A stretch of 64,000 nt of DNA from Daejeonia sp002484105 (GCF_051175565.1 NZ_CP195105.1:2542001-2606000), one strand, 5' to 3'; positions 7,823 to 15,842 are shown, numbered from the stretch's first letter. Translations and numbers: made by a program. Notes: generated by a model from the letters alone, not told the origin.

Positions 7823-9591
7823 GTAACCGTTGCACAACTCCTTTTTTTTGTAGAAAAAGCATAAAGGTTGACCTCGTTTAAGCCGTTTTAGGCGAGGTTT
7901 ATTTTTTAGTTCCCGGACAAAATCATAAAGTTTGGGGAGCTTAAAATAGAGCTTCGGAGGTTGTTTAAAAATGTGTTCAGAAAAGTGGGTACTTTCCCTT
8001 GTTTCCGGAGGGCAACCTGCGCAGGAACGCCTGGCTTTTTGACGATAAAACGCAGGTATTTTTTCAGATTATACGTCAGTGCCGCCATCAATACGTGTTT
8101 GTGGGCGGCTTTCATCCCTCGTGTATTAACCCGCTTCATATTGTGATGGTTGATCAGCGTTCCCAAAACCGGCTCCACCGTGCTGCTCCGGCGTTTCACC
8201 AATCGGCGGTGGTAGGAGTGCCGGGAGGCCAGTTTCTCGTGCATTTTATCGTAAAGGGGCTTGTGGATGCTTTCTTCCAACTTTTTGAACTTGGTCTTTT
8301 CCCCACAACATTCGGCTCTGAGCGGACAATCTTTGCAGTCCTTCTCGCTGCTGCGGTAGCTCTTCTTTTCGTAGCCCTTGCTGTCGGTTAATATGCCCTT
8401 AAATGGTAAAAAGGCTTTGTTGCCACCTTTTTTCACGCATTCATAACGCTTTTCTTTTTCATTGAAAATAAATCCCTCTCGCTCGGGTTTGTACTGTCCG
8501 AAATTGGGAATCCATGCATCAATCTTTTTGTCCTCACAATACTGCAAACTCTCGCCACTGCTGTACCCCGCATCGGCTACTACTTCCTCGATTTTGATGT
8601 TGTTTTGGTTCAGATTCTCTAAGGTTTGATCCATAATTTCCGAAAAAATCGCACTGTCTTTACGCCCTGCTGTACTGGCACAAGCGCCCGTGATCACGTG
8701 GTTTTTATCATCCACCGACAATTGTCCTGCGTAATTTAGCTGCCGCGGTTTGCCCGGTTTGGTCGAAATCTTTGCATCGGGGTCGGTTGGGCTGTAATGT
8801 GTGTGGTTGCTCAGAAATTTTGCACGAATTTCCTCTCCATCTTCATTCAAACGCATTCTTTTAACATGGCCAGGCATCTTTTTGTATTTTTCCTTTTTCC
8901 ACTGGTGATGCTGCTCTACCAGCTTCTTTCTGGTGGACGTTATTTTAAACTCACTGTTTTCTTCCAATTCGTTTACATACGCAGAAGCATCTTCCAAAAC
9001 TTCCTTTTCCACCAAACTATCCATGCTCGCATTGGCCTTGATAAACGCGGAATCGACTGCCTGACGTTTGCCACGAACCATGCCTTTGTTTACGCACAGC
9101 ATGAGCACATGTTGAAACAAACTCAAAAAAACTTCTTCGCCCAAAAGTTGTCTGGTCCGGCTGATGGTGGAATGCCACGGCAATTCTTCATTCAGGTCAT
9201 ATCCCAGAAACCACCGTACATCAAGGCAATTGGAGCAAAACCGAAGCAATGCCCGGTCGCTGTTGATGTTATTGAGATAGCCGACCAGTAATATTTTGAA
9301 GAAAACCACCGGGTCAATGCTCTGTTGACCTTCACGGCCGTAATAGGAACGGGTGGCGCGGTACAGGAACGATAAATCAAGCTCCCGACGGACGATTCTG
9401 TAAAAATTGTTCGCCGGAACCATGCCATCCAAACTGAGTTCGTAATAAAGCTGAGGGGTAAATTCTTTTTTTCCTTGCATAGCCAAATATACGAATTAAA
9501 ATACTGATATACAAGTATTTAACCTGCAATTTTAATCACAATTCTTCTTTTTTCCATTATTTTATACGCAATGGTGAGTTGTGCAACAGGC
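7823..9591 (-). mobile_element. IS1182-family element, copy 3 (complete)
   Basis: A complete 1769-bp copy. Inner terminal repeats GTTGCACAACTC (7829-7840) and GAGTTGTGCAAC (9576-9587). The flanking direct repeat ACATGG occurs at 7817-7822 and 9592-9597. It has the same orientation and the same position in its attC-like site as copies 2 and 4. The outermost bases are uncertain by a few nucleotides. Confidence 0.88.
7906..9480 (-). CDS. IS1182-family transposase (copy 3)
   Basis: Protein-identical to the transposases of copies 2 and 4 (524 residues from the ATG at 9478-9480; TTG at 9484-9486 would add two). It differs from the other copies by a few silent changes, for example near 8509. Near identity among copies sitting in diverged target repeats suggests recent spread. 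The gene and both termini are intact, so this copy could supply transposase for all of them. Confidence 0.9.
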   Translation of the reverse strand: MQGKKEFTPQLYYELSLDGMVPANNFYRIVRRELDLSFLYRATRSYYGREGQQSIDPVVFFKILLVGYLNNINSDRALLRFCSNCLDVRWFLGYDLNEELPWHSTISRTRQLLGEEVFLSLFQHVLMLCVNKGMVRGKRQAVDSAFIKANASMDSLVEKEVLEDASAYVNELEENSEFKITSTRKKLVEQHHQWKKEKYKKMPGHVKRMRLNEDGEEIRAKFLSNHTHYSPTDPDAKISTKPGKPRQLNYAGQLSVDDKNHVITGACASTAGRKDSAIFSEIMDQTLENLNQNNIKIEEVVADAGYSSGESLQYCEDKKIDAWIPNFGQYKPEREGFIFNEKEKRYECVKKGGNKAFLPFKGILTDSKGYEKKSYRSSEKDCKDCPLRAECCGEKTKFKKLEESIHKPLYDKMHEKLASRHSYHRRLVKRRSSTVEPVLGTLINHHNMKRVNTRGMKAAHKHVLMAALTYNLKKYLRFIVKKPGVPAQVALRKQGKVPTFLNTFLNNLRSSILSSPNFMILSGN

Positions 9592-9994
9592 ACATGGTAT
9601 TTGCAAAATGCGGGGTGAAAATCAAGTTGTTCTGCTCGATTTTTTTAGTCGCAATTTGCTTTTCATATTACTTTTTTCTTTAAATTAGTCATCTGAAAAA
9701 GCAATTTGCTCAGCCAGGTTGAAACTGAACCTTTCGTTCATTTTCGCCCGCACTTCGCAAATACTTTTTCCGTTGTACGATATTTTATAAGGAACGTTCT
9801 CCAAATATCACTTTTGCAAAAAAAGACAAGAGGAAAACAGAGGAAAACGCTTTGAAACAATAGTAATAGAATCCAAATAGAATATTCATACAATATAGGT
9901 AGAATTCCTGAACATCTTACCCCACTCTTTTGAGTAAAATGTAGTCTAAAAGTTAGGCTTCATAAAAACAAGTAAGGATATTTATATTAACATT

Positions 9995-10285
9995 ATGAAA
10001 AAAACAATTATCAGTAGTGTATTAACATTGTTTACCTTAACAAGTATTTCGGCTAATAACAACATTGAAAAAAATAAAAATCATAGACCTTCAAATCTTT
10101 GCACGGTCGCTGTCACCTATTATAATTCGGCTGGACAGGTAACTGGTTATGGTGCATTTTCAAGTCAACAGCCAACATTATCGGCTTGTCAAGATTACCA
10201 ACAATCTGTGATAAATGATTTAAGAAGACAAGGTTATATTGTTACTGGAGGCCCACAAAAACCAACCACTTCAGTAGAACCTTAA
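9995..10285 (+). CDS. Small secreted protein of unknown function (cassette 4)
   Basis: A 96-residue protein. Residues 1-20 (MKKTIISSVLTLFTLTSISA) form a clear Sec signal peptide. The mature part is about 75 residues with two cysteines (in NLCTVAVTYY and LSACQDYQQ) that could form one disulfide, and a proline/threonine tail. I recognise no family. It is the first gene of cassette 4, starting about 220 nt into the cassette, and is separated from the next gene by a strong hairpin terminator, so the two are probably transcribed separately. AT-rich like the other cargo. Confidence 0.7.
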   Translation: MKKTIISSVLTLFTLTSISANNNIEKNKNHRPSNLCTVAVTYYNSAGQVTGYGAFSSQQPTLSACQDYQQSVINDLRRQGYIVTGGPQKPTTSVEP

Positions 10286-10300
10286 ATATATTATTTTAAT

Positions 10301-10339
10301 GAAGGCAATTTAATTAAATGAAATTGCCTTCTAATTTTT
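10301..10339 (+). terminator. Intrinsic terminator inside cassette 4
   Basis: A perfect 11-bp stem, GAAGGCAATTT (10301-10311) with AAATTGCCTTC (10321-10331), a 9-nt loop, then TAATTTTTA. It separates the two cassette 4 genes. Confidence 0.7.
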
Positions 10340-10344
10340 ACTAT

Positions 10345-11100
10345 ATGAAAAAAACAATTGTTATATTTTTTTGCTTTTTAAATATTCTGTGTTATTCTCA
10401 ACAAATACATGTACAATATATATATGTCAAATCACCAATTGTCACATTACATGAGAATTTATACATTAATAATAAAAAAAATGTGATTTCAATTCAAGAT
10501 TCAATAATTTCAAATGCAAGAATTACAAATAATCTAAATCCCGATGCACCAAAATCAGTTAAGTCTCCAGCAATGTATTATATTTCTGATTTAAGTATTA
10601 ATGATAAAAAAGATTTTTATTATTTAGATAACATTGACTCAGAAGTTTTTTTTGTTTATGACAAGAATGTTCCACAGCCCAAGTGGACAATTTATAAAAG
10701 TGACAAAAAAAAAATTGCTGGTTATGAGTGTTTTAAGGCGGAAGGTACATTTAGAGGTTCCAATATAACTGCATATTATTCGCCTAAATTACCGTATTCT
10801 GCAGGCCCCTACAAATTTTTTGGCCTTCCAGGACTAATTCTATTTGTTAAAGTAAAAGATAAAGCATTTGACATTTGGAAGGCTGAAAAAGTTGAAATTG
10901 AAAATTTCGATAAAATAAAATTCAAGCCCGAACTAAATCAATATGAAAAAATTGAAATGAGACATTTTGTAAATATGAAAGATGAAAAAGGGCTTCTATT
11001 TGAAAAAAAAATTCAGAAAGATGCACCTTTGGGTTCAACCTATAAATCATTAGTTCCAAACAATAGATTTGGGGTAGAAAAAAAGTATGAATGGGAATAA
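10345..11100 (+). CDS. GLPGLI-family protein (cassette 4)
   Basis: A 251-residue secreted protein. Signal peptide at residues 1-20 (MKKTIVIFFCFLNILCYSQQ). The middle holds the family name motif, here FFGLPGLILFVKVKD near residue 160, preceded by ITAYYSPKLPYSAGPY. GLPGLI proteins are abundant in Bacteroidetes, especially Flavobacteriia; their function is unknown but they are exported and often follow TonB-dependent receptors, which is not the case here. I chose the ATG at 10345 because it begins the signal peptide; the frame is open upstream to 10318. It stops 7 nt before the left arm of attC-like site 5. Confidence 0.9.
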   Translation: MKKTIVIFFCFLNILCYSQQIHVQYIYVKSPIVTLHENLYINNKKNVISIQDSIISNARITNNLNPDAPKSVKSPAMYYISDLSINDKKDFYYLDNIDSEVFFVYDKNVPQPKWTIYKSDKKKIAGYECFKAEGTFRGSNITAYYSPKLPYSAGPYKFFGLPGLILFVKVKDKAFDIWKAEKVEIENFDKIKFKPELNQYEKIEMRHFVNMKDEKGLLFEKKIQKDAPLGSTYKSLVPNNRFGVEKKYEWE

Positions 11101-11119
11101 AAAACATCGTACAACATCG

Positions 11120-12888
11120 GTAACCGTTGCACAACTCCTTTTTTTTGTAGAAAAAGCATAAAGGTTGACCTCGTTTAAGCCGTTTTAGGCGAGGTTTATT
11201 TTTTAGTTCCCGGACAAAATCATAAAGTTTGGGGAGCTTAAAATAGAGCTTCGGAGGTTGTTTAAAAATGTGTTCAGAAAAGTGGGTACTTTCCCTTGTT
11301 TCCGGAGGGCAACCTGCGCAGGAACGCCTGGCTTTTTGACGATAAAACGCAGGTATTTTTTCAGATTATACGTCAGTGCCGCCATCAATACGTGTTTGTG
11401 GGCGGCTTTCATCCCTCGTGTATTAACCCGCTTCATATTGTGATGGTTGATCAGCGTTCCCAAAACCGGCTCCACCGTGCTGCTCCGGCGTTTCACCAAT
11501 CGGCGGTGGTAGGAGTGCCGGGAGGCCAGTTTCTCGTGCATTTTATCGTAAAGGGGCTTGTGGATGCTTTCTTCCAACTTTTTGAACTTGGTCTTTTCCC
11601 CACAACATTCGGCTCTGAGCGGACAATCTTTGCAGTCCTTCTCGCTGCTGCGGTAGCTCTTCTTTTCGTAGCCCTTGCTGTCGGTTAATATGCCCTTAAA
11701 TGGTAAAAAGGCTTTGTTGCCACCTTTTTTCACGCATTCATAACGCTTTTCTTTTTCATTGAAAATAAATCCCTCTCGCTCGGGTTTGTACTGTCCGAAA
11801 TTGGGGATCCATGCATCAATCTTTTTGTCCTCACAATACTGCAAACTCTCGCCACTGCTGTACCCCGCATCGGCTACTACTTCCTCGATTTTGATGTTGT
11901 TTTGGTTCAGATTCTCTAAGGTTTGATCCATAATTTCCGAAAAAATCGCACTGTCTTTACGCCCTGCTGTACTGGCACAAGCGCCTGTGATCACGTGGTT
12001 TTTATCATCCACCGACAATTGTCCTGCGTAATTTAGCTGCCGCGGTTTGCCCGGTTTGGTCGAAATCTTTGCATCGGGGTCGGTTGGGCTGTAATGTGTG
12101 TGGTTGCTCAGAAATTTTGCACGAATTTCCTCTCCATCTTCATTCAAACGCATTCTTTTAACATGGCCAGGCATCTTTTTGTATTTTTCCTTTTTCCACT
12201 GGTGATGCTGCTCTACCAGCTTCTTTCTGGTGGACGTTATTTTAAACTCACTGTTTTCTTCCAATTCGTTTACATACGCAGAAGCATCTTCCAAAACTTC
12301 CTTTTCCACCAAACTATCCATGCTCGCATTGGCCTTGATAAACGCGGAATCGACTGCCTGACGTTTGCCACGAACCATGCCTTTGTTTACGCACAGCATG
12401 AGCACATGTTGAAACAAACTCAAAAAAACTTCTTCGCCCAAAAGTTGTCTGGTCCGGCTGATGGTGGAATGCCACGGCAATTCTTCATTCAGGTCATATC
12501 CCAGAAACCACCGTACATCAAGGCAATTGGAGCAAAACCGAAGCAATGCCCGGTCGCTGTTGATGTTATTGAGATAGCCGACCAGTAATATTTTGAAGAA
12601 AACCACCGGGTCAATGCTCTGTTGACCTTCACGGCCGTAATAGGAACGGGTGGCGCGGTACAGGAACGATAAATCAAGCTCCCGACGGACGATTCTGTAA
12701 AAATTGTTCGCCGGAACCATGCCATCCAAACTGAGTTCGTAATAAAGCTGAGGGGTAAATTCTTTTTTTCCTTGCATAGCCAAATATACGAATTAAAATA
12801 CTGATATACAAGTATTTAACCTGCAATTTTAATCACAATTCTTCTTTTTTCCATTATTTTATACGCAATGGTGAGTTGTGCAACAGGC
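11120..12888 (-). mobile_element. IS1182-family element, copy 4 (complete)
   Basis: 1769 bp. Inner terminal repeats GTTGCACAACTC (11126-11137) and GAGTTGTGCAAC (12873-12884). Flanking ACATCG occurs at 11114-11119 and 12889-12894 (8 bases, ACATCGGT, match if extended). This duplication differs from ACATGG at copies 2 and 3, which indicates an independent insertion. Confidence 0.88.
11203..12777 (-). CDS. IS1182-family transposase (copy 4)
   Basis: Intact and protein-identical to copies 2 and 3. Start at the ATG (complement of 12775-12777), with a TTG six bases further upstream as an alternative. As in the other copies, transcription runs against the cassette genes, towards the GLPGLI gene, and the stop lies about 80 nt inside the element. 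Confidence 0.9.
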   Translation of the reverse strand: MQGKKEFTPQLYYELSLDGMVPANNFYRIVRRELDLSFLYRATRSYYGREGQQSIDPVVFFKILLVGYLNNINSDRALLRFCSNCLDVRWFLGYDLNEELPWHSTISRTRQLLGEEVFLSLFQHVLMLCVNKGMVRGKRQAVDSAFIKANASMDSLVEKEVLEDASAYVNELEENSEFKITSTRKKLVEQHHQWKKEKYKKMPGHVKRMRLNEDGEEIRAKFLSNHTHYSPTDPDAKISTKPGKPRQLNYAGQLSVDDKNHVITGACASTAGRKDSAIFSEIMDQTLENLNQNNIKIEEVVADAGYSSGESLQYCEDKKIDAWIPNFGQYKPEREGFIFNEKEKRYECVKKGGNKAFLPFKGILTDSKGYEKKSYRSSEKDCKDCPLRAECCGEKTKFKKLEESIHKPLYDKMHEKLASRHSYHRRLVKRRSSTVEPVLGTLINHHNMKRVNTRGMKAAHKHVLMAALTYNLKKYLRFIVKKPGVPAQVALRKQGKVPTFLNTFLNNLRSSILSSPNFMILSGN

Positions 12889-13095
12889 ACATCGGTTTTG
12901 CAAAATCGGGGGTGAATGGCTCTTGCATTGAACTTTTAGTTAATTTAATCCACAAAAAACCATTTCGTTTTTTATTTTTTGTAATTTTGAAAAAATGAAA
13001 ATGGTTTTTGCTTAGTTTGGTTTTTAATAGAAAGTTTCGGCTTTCTTATCCCCGCCTTCGCAAAGTCGTTTCCCATTGTACGACATTTTCCAATC

Positions 13096-14289
13096 TTAAA
13101 TAACCCCCAATTCCTTACCTACTTTTTCAAAGGCTGTAATGGCTTTATTAAGGTGTTCCCGGGTATGGGCTGCAGATAATTGAACGCGGATTCTGGCTTT
13201 CCCCTTCGGAACCACAGGATAAAAGAAACCAATGACATAGATGCCCTCATCCACTAGTTTTTCTGCCATTTTCTGAGCAAGAGGGGCATCGTACAGCATT
13301 ACCGGCACTATTGCAGCATCGCCTTCGGGGATATCAAATCCTTTTGCTTTCATTTGTTTCCGAAAATAGCCAGCGTTTTCCATCACCCGGTCACGCAATG
13401 AGGTATCGGCAGAAATGATGTCTACCACCTTCATGGCTGCACCGACAATGCCCGGCGCCAGTGAGTTGGAAAAAAGATACGGCCGCGAACGCTGGCGCAG
13501 CATGTCAATAATCTCCTTTTTTCCGGAAGTAAACCCACCGAGTGCACCGCCCAACGCTTTCCCGAGCGTGGAAGTAATAATATCCACTCGTCCCATTACA
13601 TCATTGGCTTCATGGGTACCACGTCCGGTTTTTCCTATGAAACCTGTTGCATGGGAATCGTCCACCATTACCAGAGCGTCATATTTCTCGGCAAGATCAC
13701 AGATTCCTTTCAGGTTGGCCACAACACCGTCCATGGAAAACACCCCGTCCGTTACAATGATTTTGAAACGGTAATTCTTTTGATCTGCCTCTTTAAGGCA
13801 GGTTTCCAGATCTTCCATATGATTGTTCCTGTAGCGGTATCTGGCGGCTTTGCAGAGGCGAACACCGTCAATGATGGATGCATGGTTCAGTTCATCAGAA
13901 ATTATGGCATCCTGTTCGGTAAACAAAGGTTCAAAAACGCCACCATTTGCATCAAAACAGGCGGCATAGAGAATGGTATCTTCCATACCGAGGAAAGCGG
14001 CAATTTTCTGTTCCAGTTCCTTGTGAATATCCTGAGTGCCGCAGATAAAACGTACAGAAGACATCCCGTACCCACGCTGGTCCGTCATTTCTTTTGAGGC
14101 TGCCATAACTTCGGGATGGTTGGCCAGTCCCAGATAGTTGTTGGCACAAAAGTTCAGAAGGGTTTTCCCGTTTGCGGTAATCTCCGCCGACTGCTGGGAG
14201 GTGATGATACGTTCTCTTTTATAAAGTCCTTCGTTATCGATATTCTGCAGTTCTTTCTGCAGATGATTCAGAAATTTTTGTGAAATCAT
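13096..14289 (-). CDS. kbl: Glycine C-acetyltransferase (2-amino-3-ketobutyrate CoA ligase)
   Basis: A 397-residue PLP enzyme of the alpha-oxoamine synthase family. It splits 2-amino-3-ketobutyrate with CoA into glycine and acetyl-CoA, the second step of threonine breakdown. K244 in TSTLGKALGG is the PLP lysine, D210 and H213 in VDDSHATG hold the cofactor ring, and NNYLGLANHP near residue 50 is a family signature. Length fits E. coli Kbl. It is the first core gene beside the cassette array, and its stop lies 13 nt from the last attC-like site. Threonine dehydrogenase, its usual partner, is not adjacent. Confidence 0.95.
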   Translation of the reverse strand: MISQKFLNHLQKELQNIDNEGLYKRERIITSQQSAEITANGKTLLNFCANNYLGLANHPEVMAASKEMTDQRGYGMSSVRFICGTQDIHKELEQKIAAFLGMEDTILYAACFDANGGVFEPLFTEQDAIISDELNHASIIDGVRLCKAARYRYRNNHMEDLETCLKEADQKNYRFKIIVTDGVFSMDGVVANLKGICDLAEKYDALVMVDDSHATGFIGKTGRGTHEANDVMGRVDIITSTLGKALGGALGGFTSGKKEIIDMLRQRSRPYLFSNSLAPGIVGAAMKVVDIISADTSLRDRVMENAGYFRKQMKAKGFDIPEGDAAIVPVMLYDAPLAQKMAEKLVDEGIYVIGFFYPVVPKGKARIRVQLSAAHTREHLNKAITAFEKVGKELGVI

Positions 14290-14337
14290 TTGACATTGAA
14301 TTAATGCTTGCTAATTTAATCAAATTATCACGAAGCG

Positions 14338-14367
14338 AAAAAAAGAAACCTCCCGAAAATCAGGAGG
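14338..14367 (-). terminator. Terminator downstream of dacB
   Basis: On the - strand, CCTCC, a loop, GGAGG (complement of 14349-14367), then a T-rich run (14337-14348 on the + strand is A-rich). It lies just past the dacB stop. Confidence 0.65.
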
Positions 14368-14393
14368 CGTCAATATGTTGGAATATTAAGATG

Positions 14394-15842
14394 TCAGAGA
14401 TCTACAGCGGGTTCCAGAATTTTTTCCATACGGGCTTTCACCTGATCCACGCTGCCTGCATAATTGTTGATCAGCAGCGAAAATGCCAGTGTTTTTCCCG
14501 AATGTGTTCTGATATATCCTGCAAGGGTTTTCACTTTGTTCAGCGTACCCGTTTTGGCATGTATCTGTCCGTAGCCGTTTCCGAAAAACATTTTTTTCAG
14601 CGTACCCGTCTGCCCGCCAGTGGGAAGCGATTCGAAAAATTCCTGATAATAAGGCTGCTCCATCAGGGATGTCAGAAATTTTACCTGAGACATGGGTGTT
14701 ACTTTATTGCTTCGTGAAAGCCCGCTACCGTCAGCATAGGTCAGTCCACTCATATCGAAGCCTTCATTTTTCAGATGTTCAGTGACCACCGCTCTGCCAC
14801 TTTCGGGAGTATGGTCTCCGTTTTTCTGGAAGCCCACCATGCGCATCAGTGCTTCTGCCAGTGCATTATCACTTCGGTGATTGGTATCATTAATGATCGC
14901 TCCAAGGGTAGGCGATTTGTAGGCGGTAATCATCTGCCGCGCTTCAGGCTGTACCTCTACCATTTTGGTCATCACTTTTCCGGTAACGGGAATTTTGTTG
15001 CGGATCAGGTTCAGCCGGAAATTATTGGCAAGATATGCCGGAGCATCGGGGAGTTTTGTCGTCAGGTAGCCACCGTCAAACTGGTCAGCAAACACCAGTT
15101 TGTGGATATAGGGAGAAATGTAAAAATACTGTCTGTTGTTTTCAAAAGGATTTTTGCTTTTCACAATCAGTTTTTCGTTTCTGGGGTTGATGTCTTTCGT
15201 TGTACCTGCCGGAAGATAATAATTGTTAAAGTCCATCCAAACAATATTTTCGGGGAGAGTCTCACGTTTGTTATCTTTGAAAAGTGCGGTTTGAATAATG
15301 ATATCCCCATTGATTCTACGGATGCCTTTCTCCCTCAGGGCATTGGTAAAGTCTGAAATAATTTCAGAATATCTTGCTGCCCCTGCTTTTCCTGTCCCGA
15401 GAGAAGGATCGCCGCTTCCTACAATATAAAGATTGCCGTCCAAAACACCGTTTTCATTGATGTTTCCGGAATACTCCAGCTGTGTGGTCCACCGGAAGGA
15501 AGGCCCGAGAAGTGACATTGCCGTTTCTGTCGTCAGCAGCTTGGTTGTGGATGCCGGCACAAAGGCTGTGGTTTCGTTATAGGAATTAACTATTTTTCGG
15601 GTTTTCGGATCATAAATTACAAATCCCCAGTCTGCATTTTTCAGAACAGGATCAGTCATCACCGTATTGATGTTGATGTCAATCTGTTCTTTTACAGTAA
15701 GGACATTTTTCTCAGGCTCCCTTACGGAAACCTGATTTTCGTACATTTGCGGGTAGTGTGATACCGGTTGGGCCGTCTGCCCGAAGATGAATGTTGTGGA
15801 GAGAATTGATAGTCCGAGATAGATATGTTTCAGTCTGATCAT
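14394..15842 (-). CDS. dacB: PBP4-type D-alanyl-D-alanine carboxypeptidase/endopeptidase (paralogue 1)
   Basis: A 482-residue class C low-molecular-weight penicillin-binding protein that trims or cuts peptidoglycan cross-links in the periplasm. Signal peptide at about 1-21 (ending FIFGQ). Catalytic motifs: S-T-T-K (about 98-101, in VPASTTKLL), S-D-N (about 324-326) and K-T-G (about 430-432, in HAKTGTLNKVKTLAGY). Length matches PBP4. I use the ATG at 15840-15842; a TTG one codon earlier is open. It has its own terminator. A divergent second copy of this family is at 24029-25402. Confidence 0.93.
   Translation of the reverse strand: MIRLKHIYLGLSILSTTFIFGQTAQPVSHYPQMYENQVSVREPEKNVLTVKEQIDININTVMTDPVLKNADWGFVIYDPKTRKIVNSYNETTAFVPASTTKLLTTETAMSLLGPSFRWTTQLEYSGNINENGVLDGNLYIVGSGDPSLGTGKAGAARYSEIISDFTNALREKGIRRINGDIIIQTALFKDNKRETLPENIVWMDFNNYYLPAGTTKDINPRNEKLIVKSKNPFENNRQYFYISPYIHKLVFADQFDGGYLTTKLPDAPAYLANNFRLNLIRNKIPVTGKVMTKMVEVQPEARQMITAYKSPTLGAIINDTNHRSDNALAEALMRMVGFQKNGDHTPESGRAVVTEHLKNEGFDMSGLTYADGSGLSRSNKVTPMSQVKFLTSLMEQPYYQEFFESLPTGGQTGTLKKMFFGNGYGQIHAKTGTLNKVKTLAGYIRTHSGKTLAFSLLINNYAGSVDQVKARMEKILEPAVDL

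Larger units (their letters stand above)
7811..9779 (+). repeat. attC-like site 4, interrupted by IS1182 copy 3
   Basis: Left outer arm CGTATAAC (7811-7818), inner arms GTATTTGC (9597-9604) and GCAAATAC (9757-9764), right outer arm GTTGTACG (9772-9779). The left arm matches the start of cassette 3 (GTTATACG, 7030-7037), and the pairing extends to 13 of 14 bases (7030-7043 with 7805-7818). The apical stem 9651-9663 pairs with 9697-9709 except for one T-T mismatch. Length without the IS and one direct repeat is about 194 bp. Confidence 0.7.
1..13082 (+). mobile_element. Integron-like gene-cassette array (four cassettes, no integrase in window)
   Basis: Four AT-rich gene units alternate with related attC-like repeats of about 190-200 bp. 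Taking the recombination point as G|TT at the right end of each repeat, the cassettes run 1332-5146, 5147-7030, 7031-9772 and 9773-13075. All cargo genes are on the + strand, and each last stop codon lies 0-9 nt from the next repeat. The start of each cassette is the reverse complement of the left arm of its own downstream repeat. This polarity and inheritance of arms is what is known of integron cassettes. No IntI-like gene is visible; by polarity it would lie left of base 1. The array ends 13 nt before the stop codon of kbl. Alternative: a family of terminal-inverted-repeat elements. Confidence 0.7.
11108..13082 (+). repeat. attC-like site 5 (last of array), interrupted by IS1182 copy 4
   Basis: Left outer arm CGTACAAC (11108-11115), which matches the start of cassette 4 (GTTGTACG at 9772) over 13 of 14 bases. 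Inner arms CGGTTTTGC (12893-12901) and GCAAAGTCG (13060-13068) pair fully if two G-T wobbles are allowed. Right outer arm ATTGTACG (13075-13082). The inner-arm sequence differs from sites 1-4 on both sides at once, which keeps the stem. It ends 13 nt from the kbl stop codon. Confidence 0.68.

Noticed and set aside
355..12588. Open frames of 61-221 codons on the + strand inside the IS1182 copies
   Set aside because: They lie antisense to the intact transposase, recur in every copy only because the DNA is repeated, and have no recognisable domain.
1..13082. Regularly spaced repeats as a CRISPR array
   Set aside because: Repeats are about 190-200 bp, far apart, not identical, and the spacers are whole genes; no cas genes are present.
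1146..13082. The long repeats as simple MITEs or REP elements
   Set aside because: They always follow a gene stop within 10 nt, and their outer arms match across cassettes, not within a site, which MITEs do not explain. The idea is kept as the main alternative.
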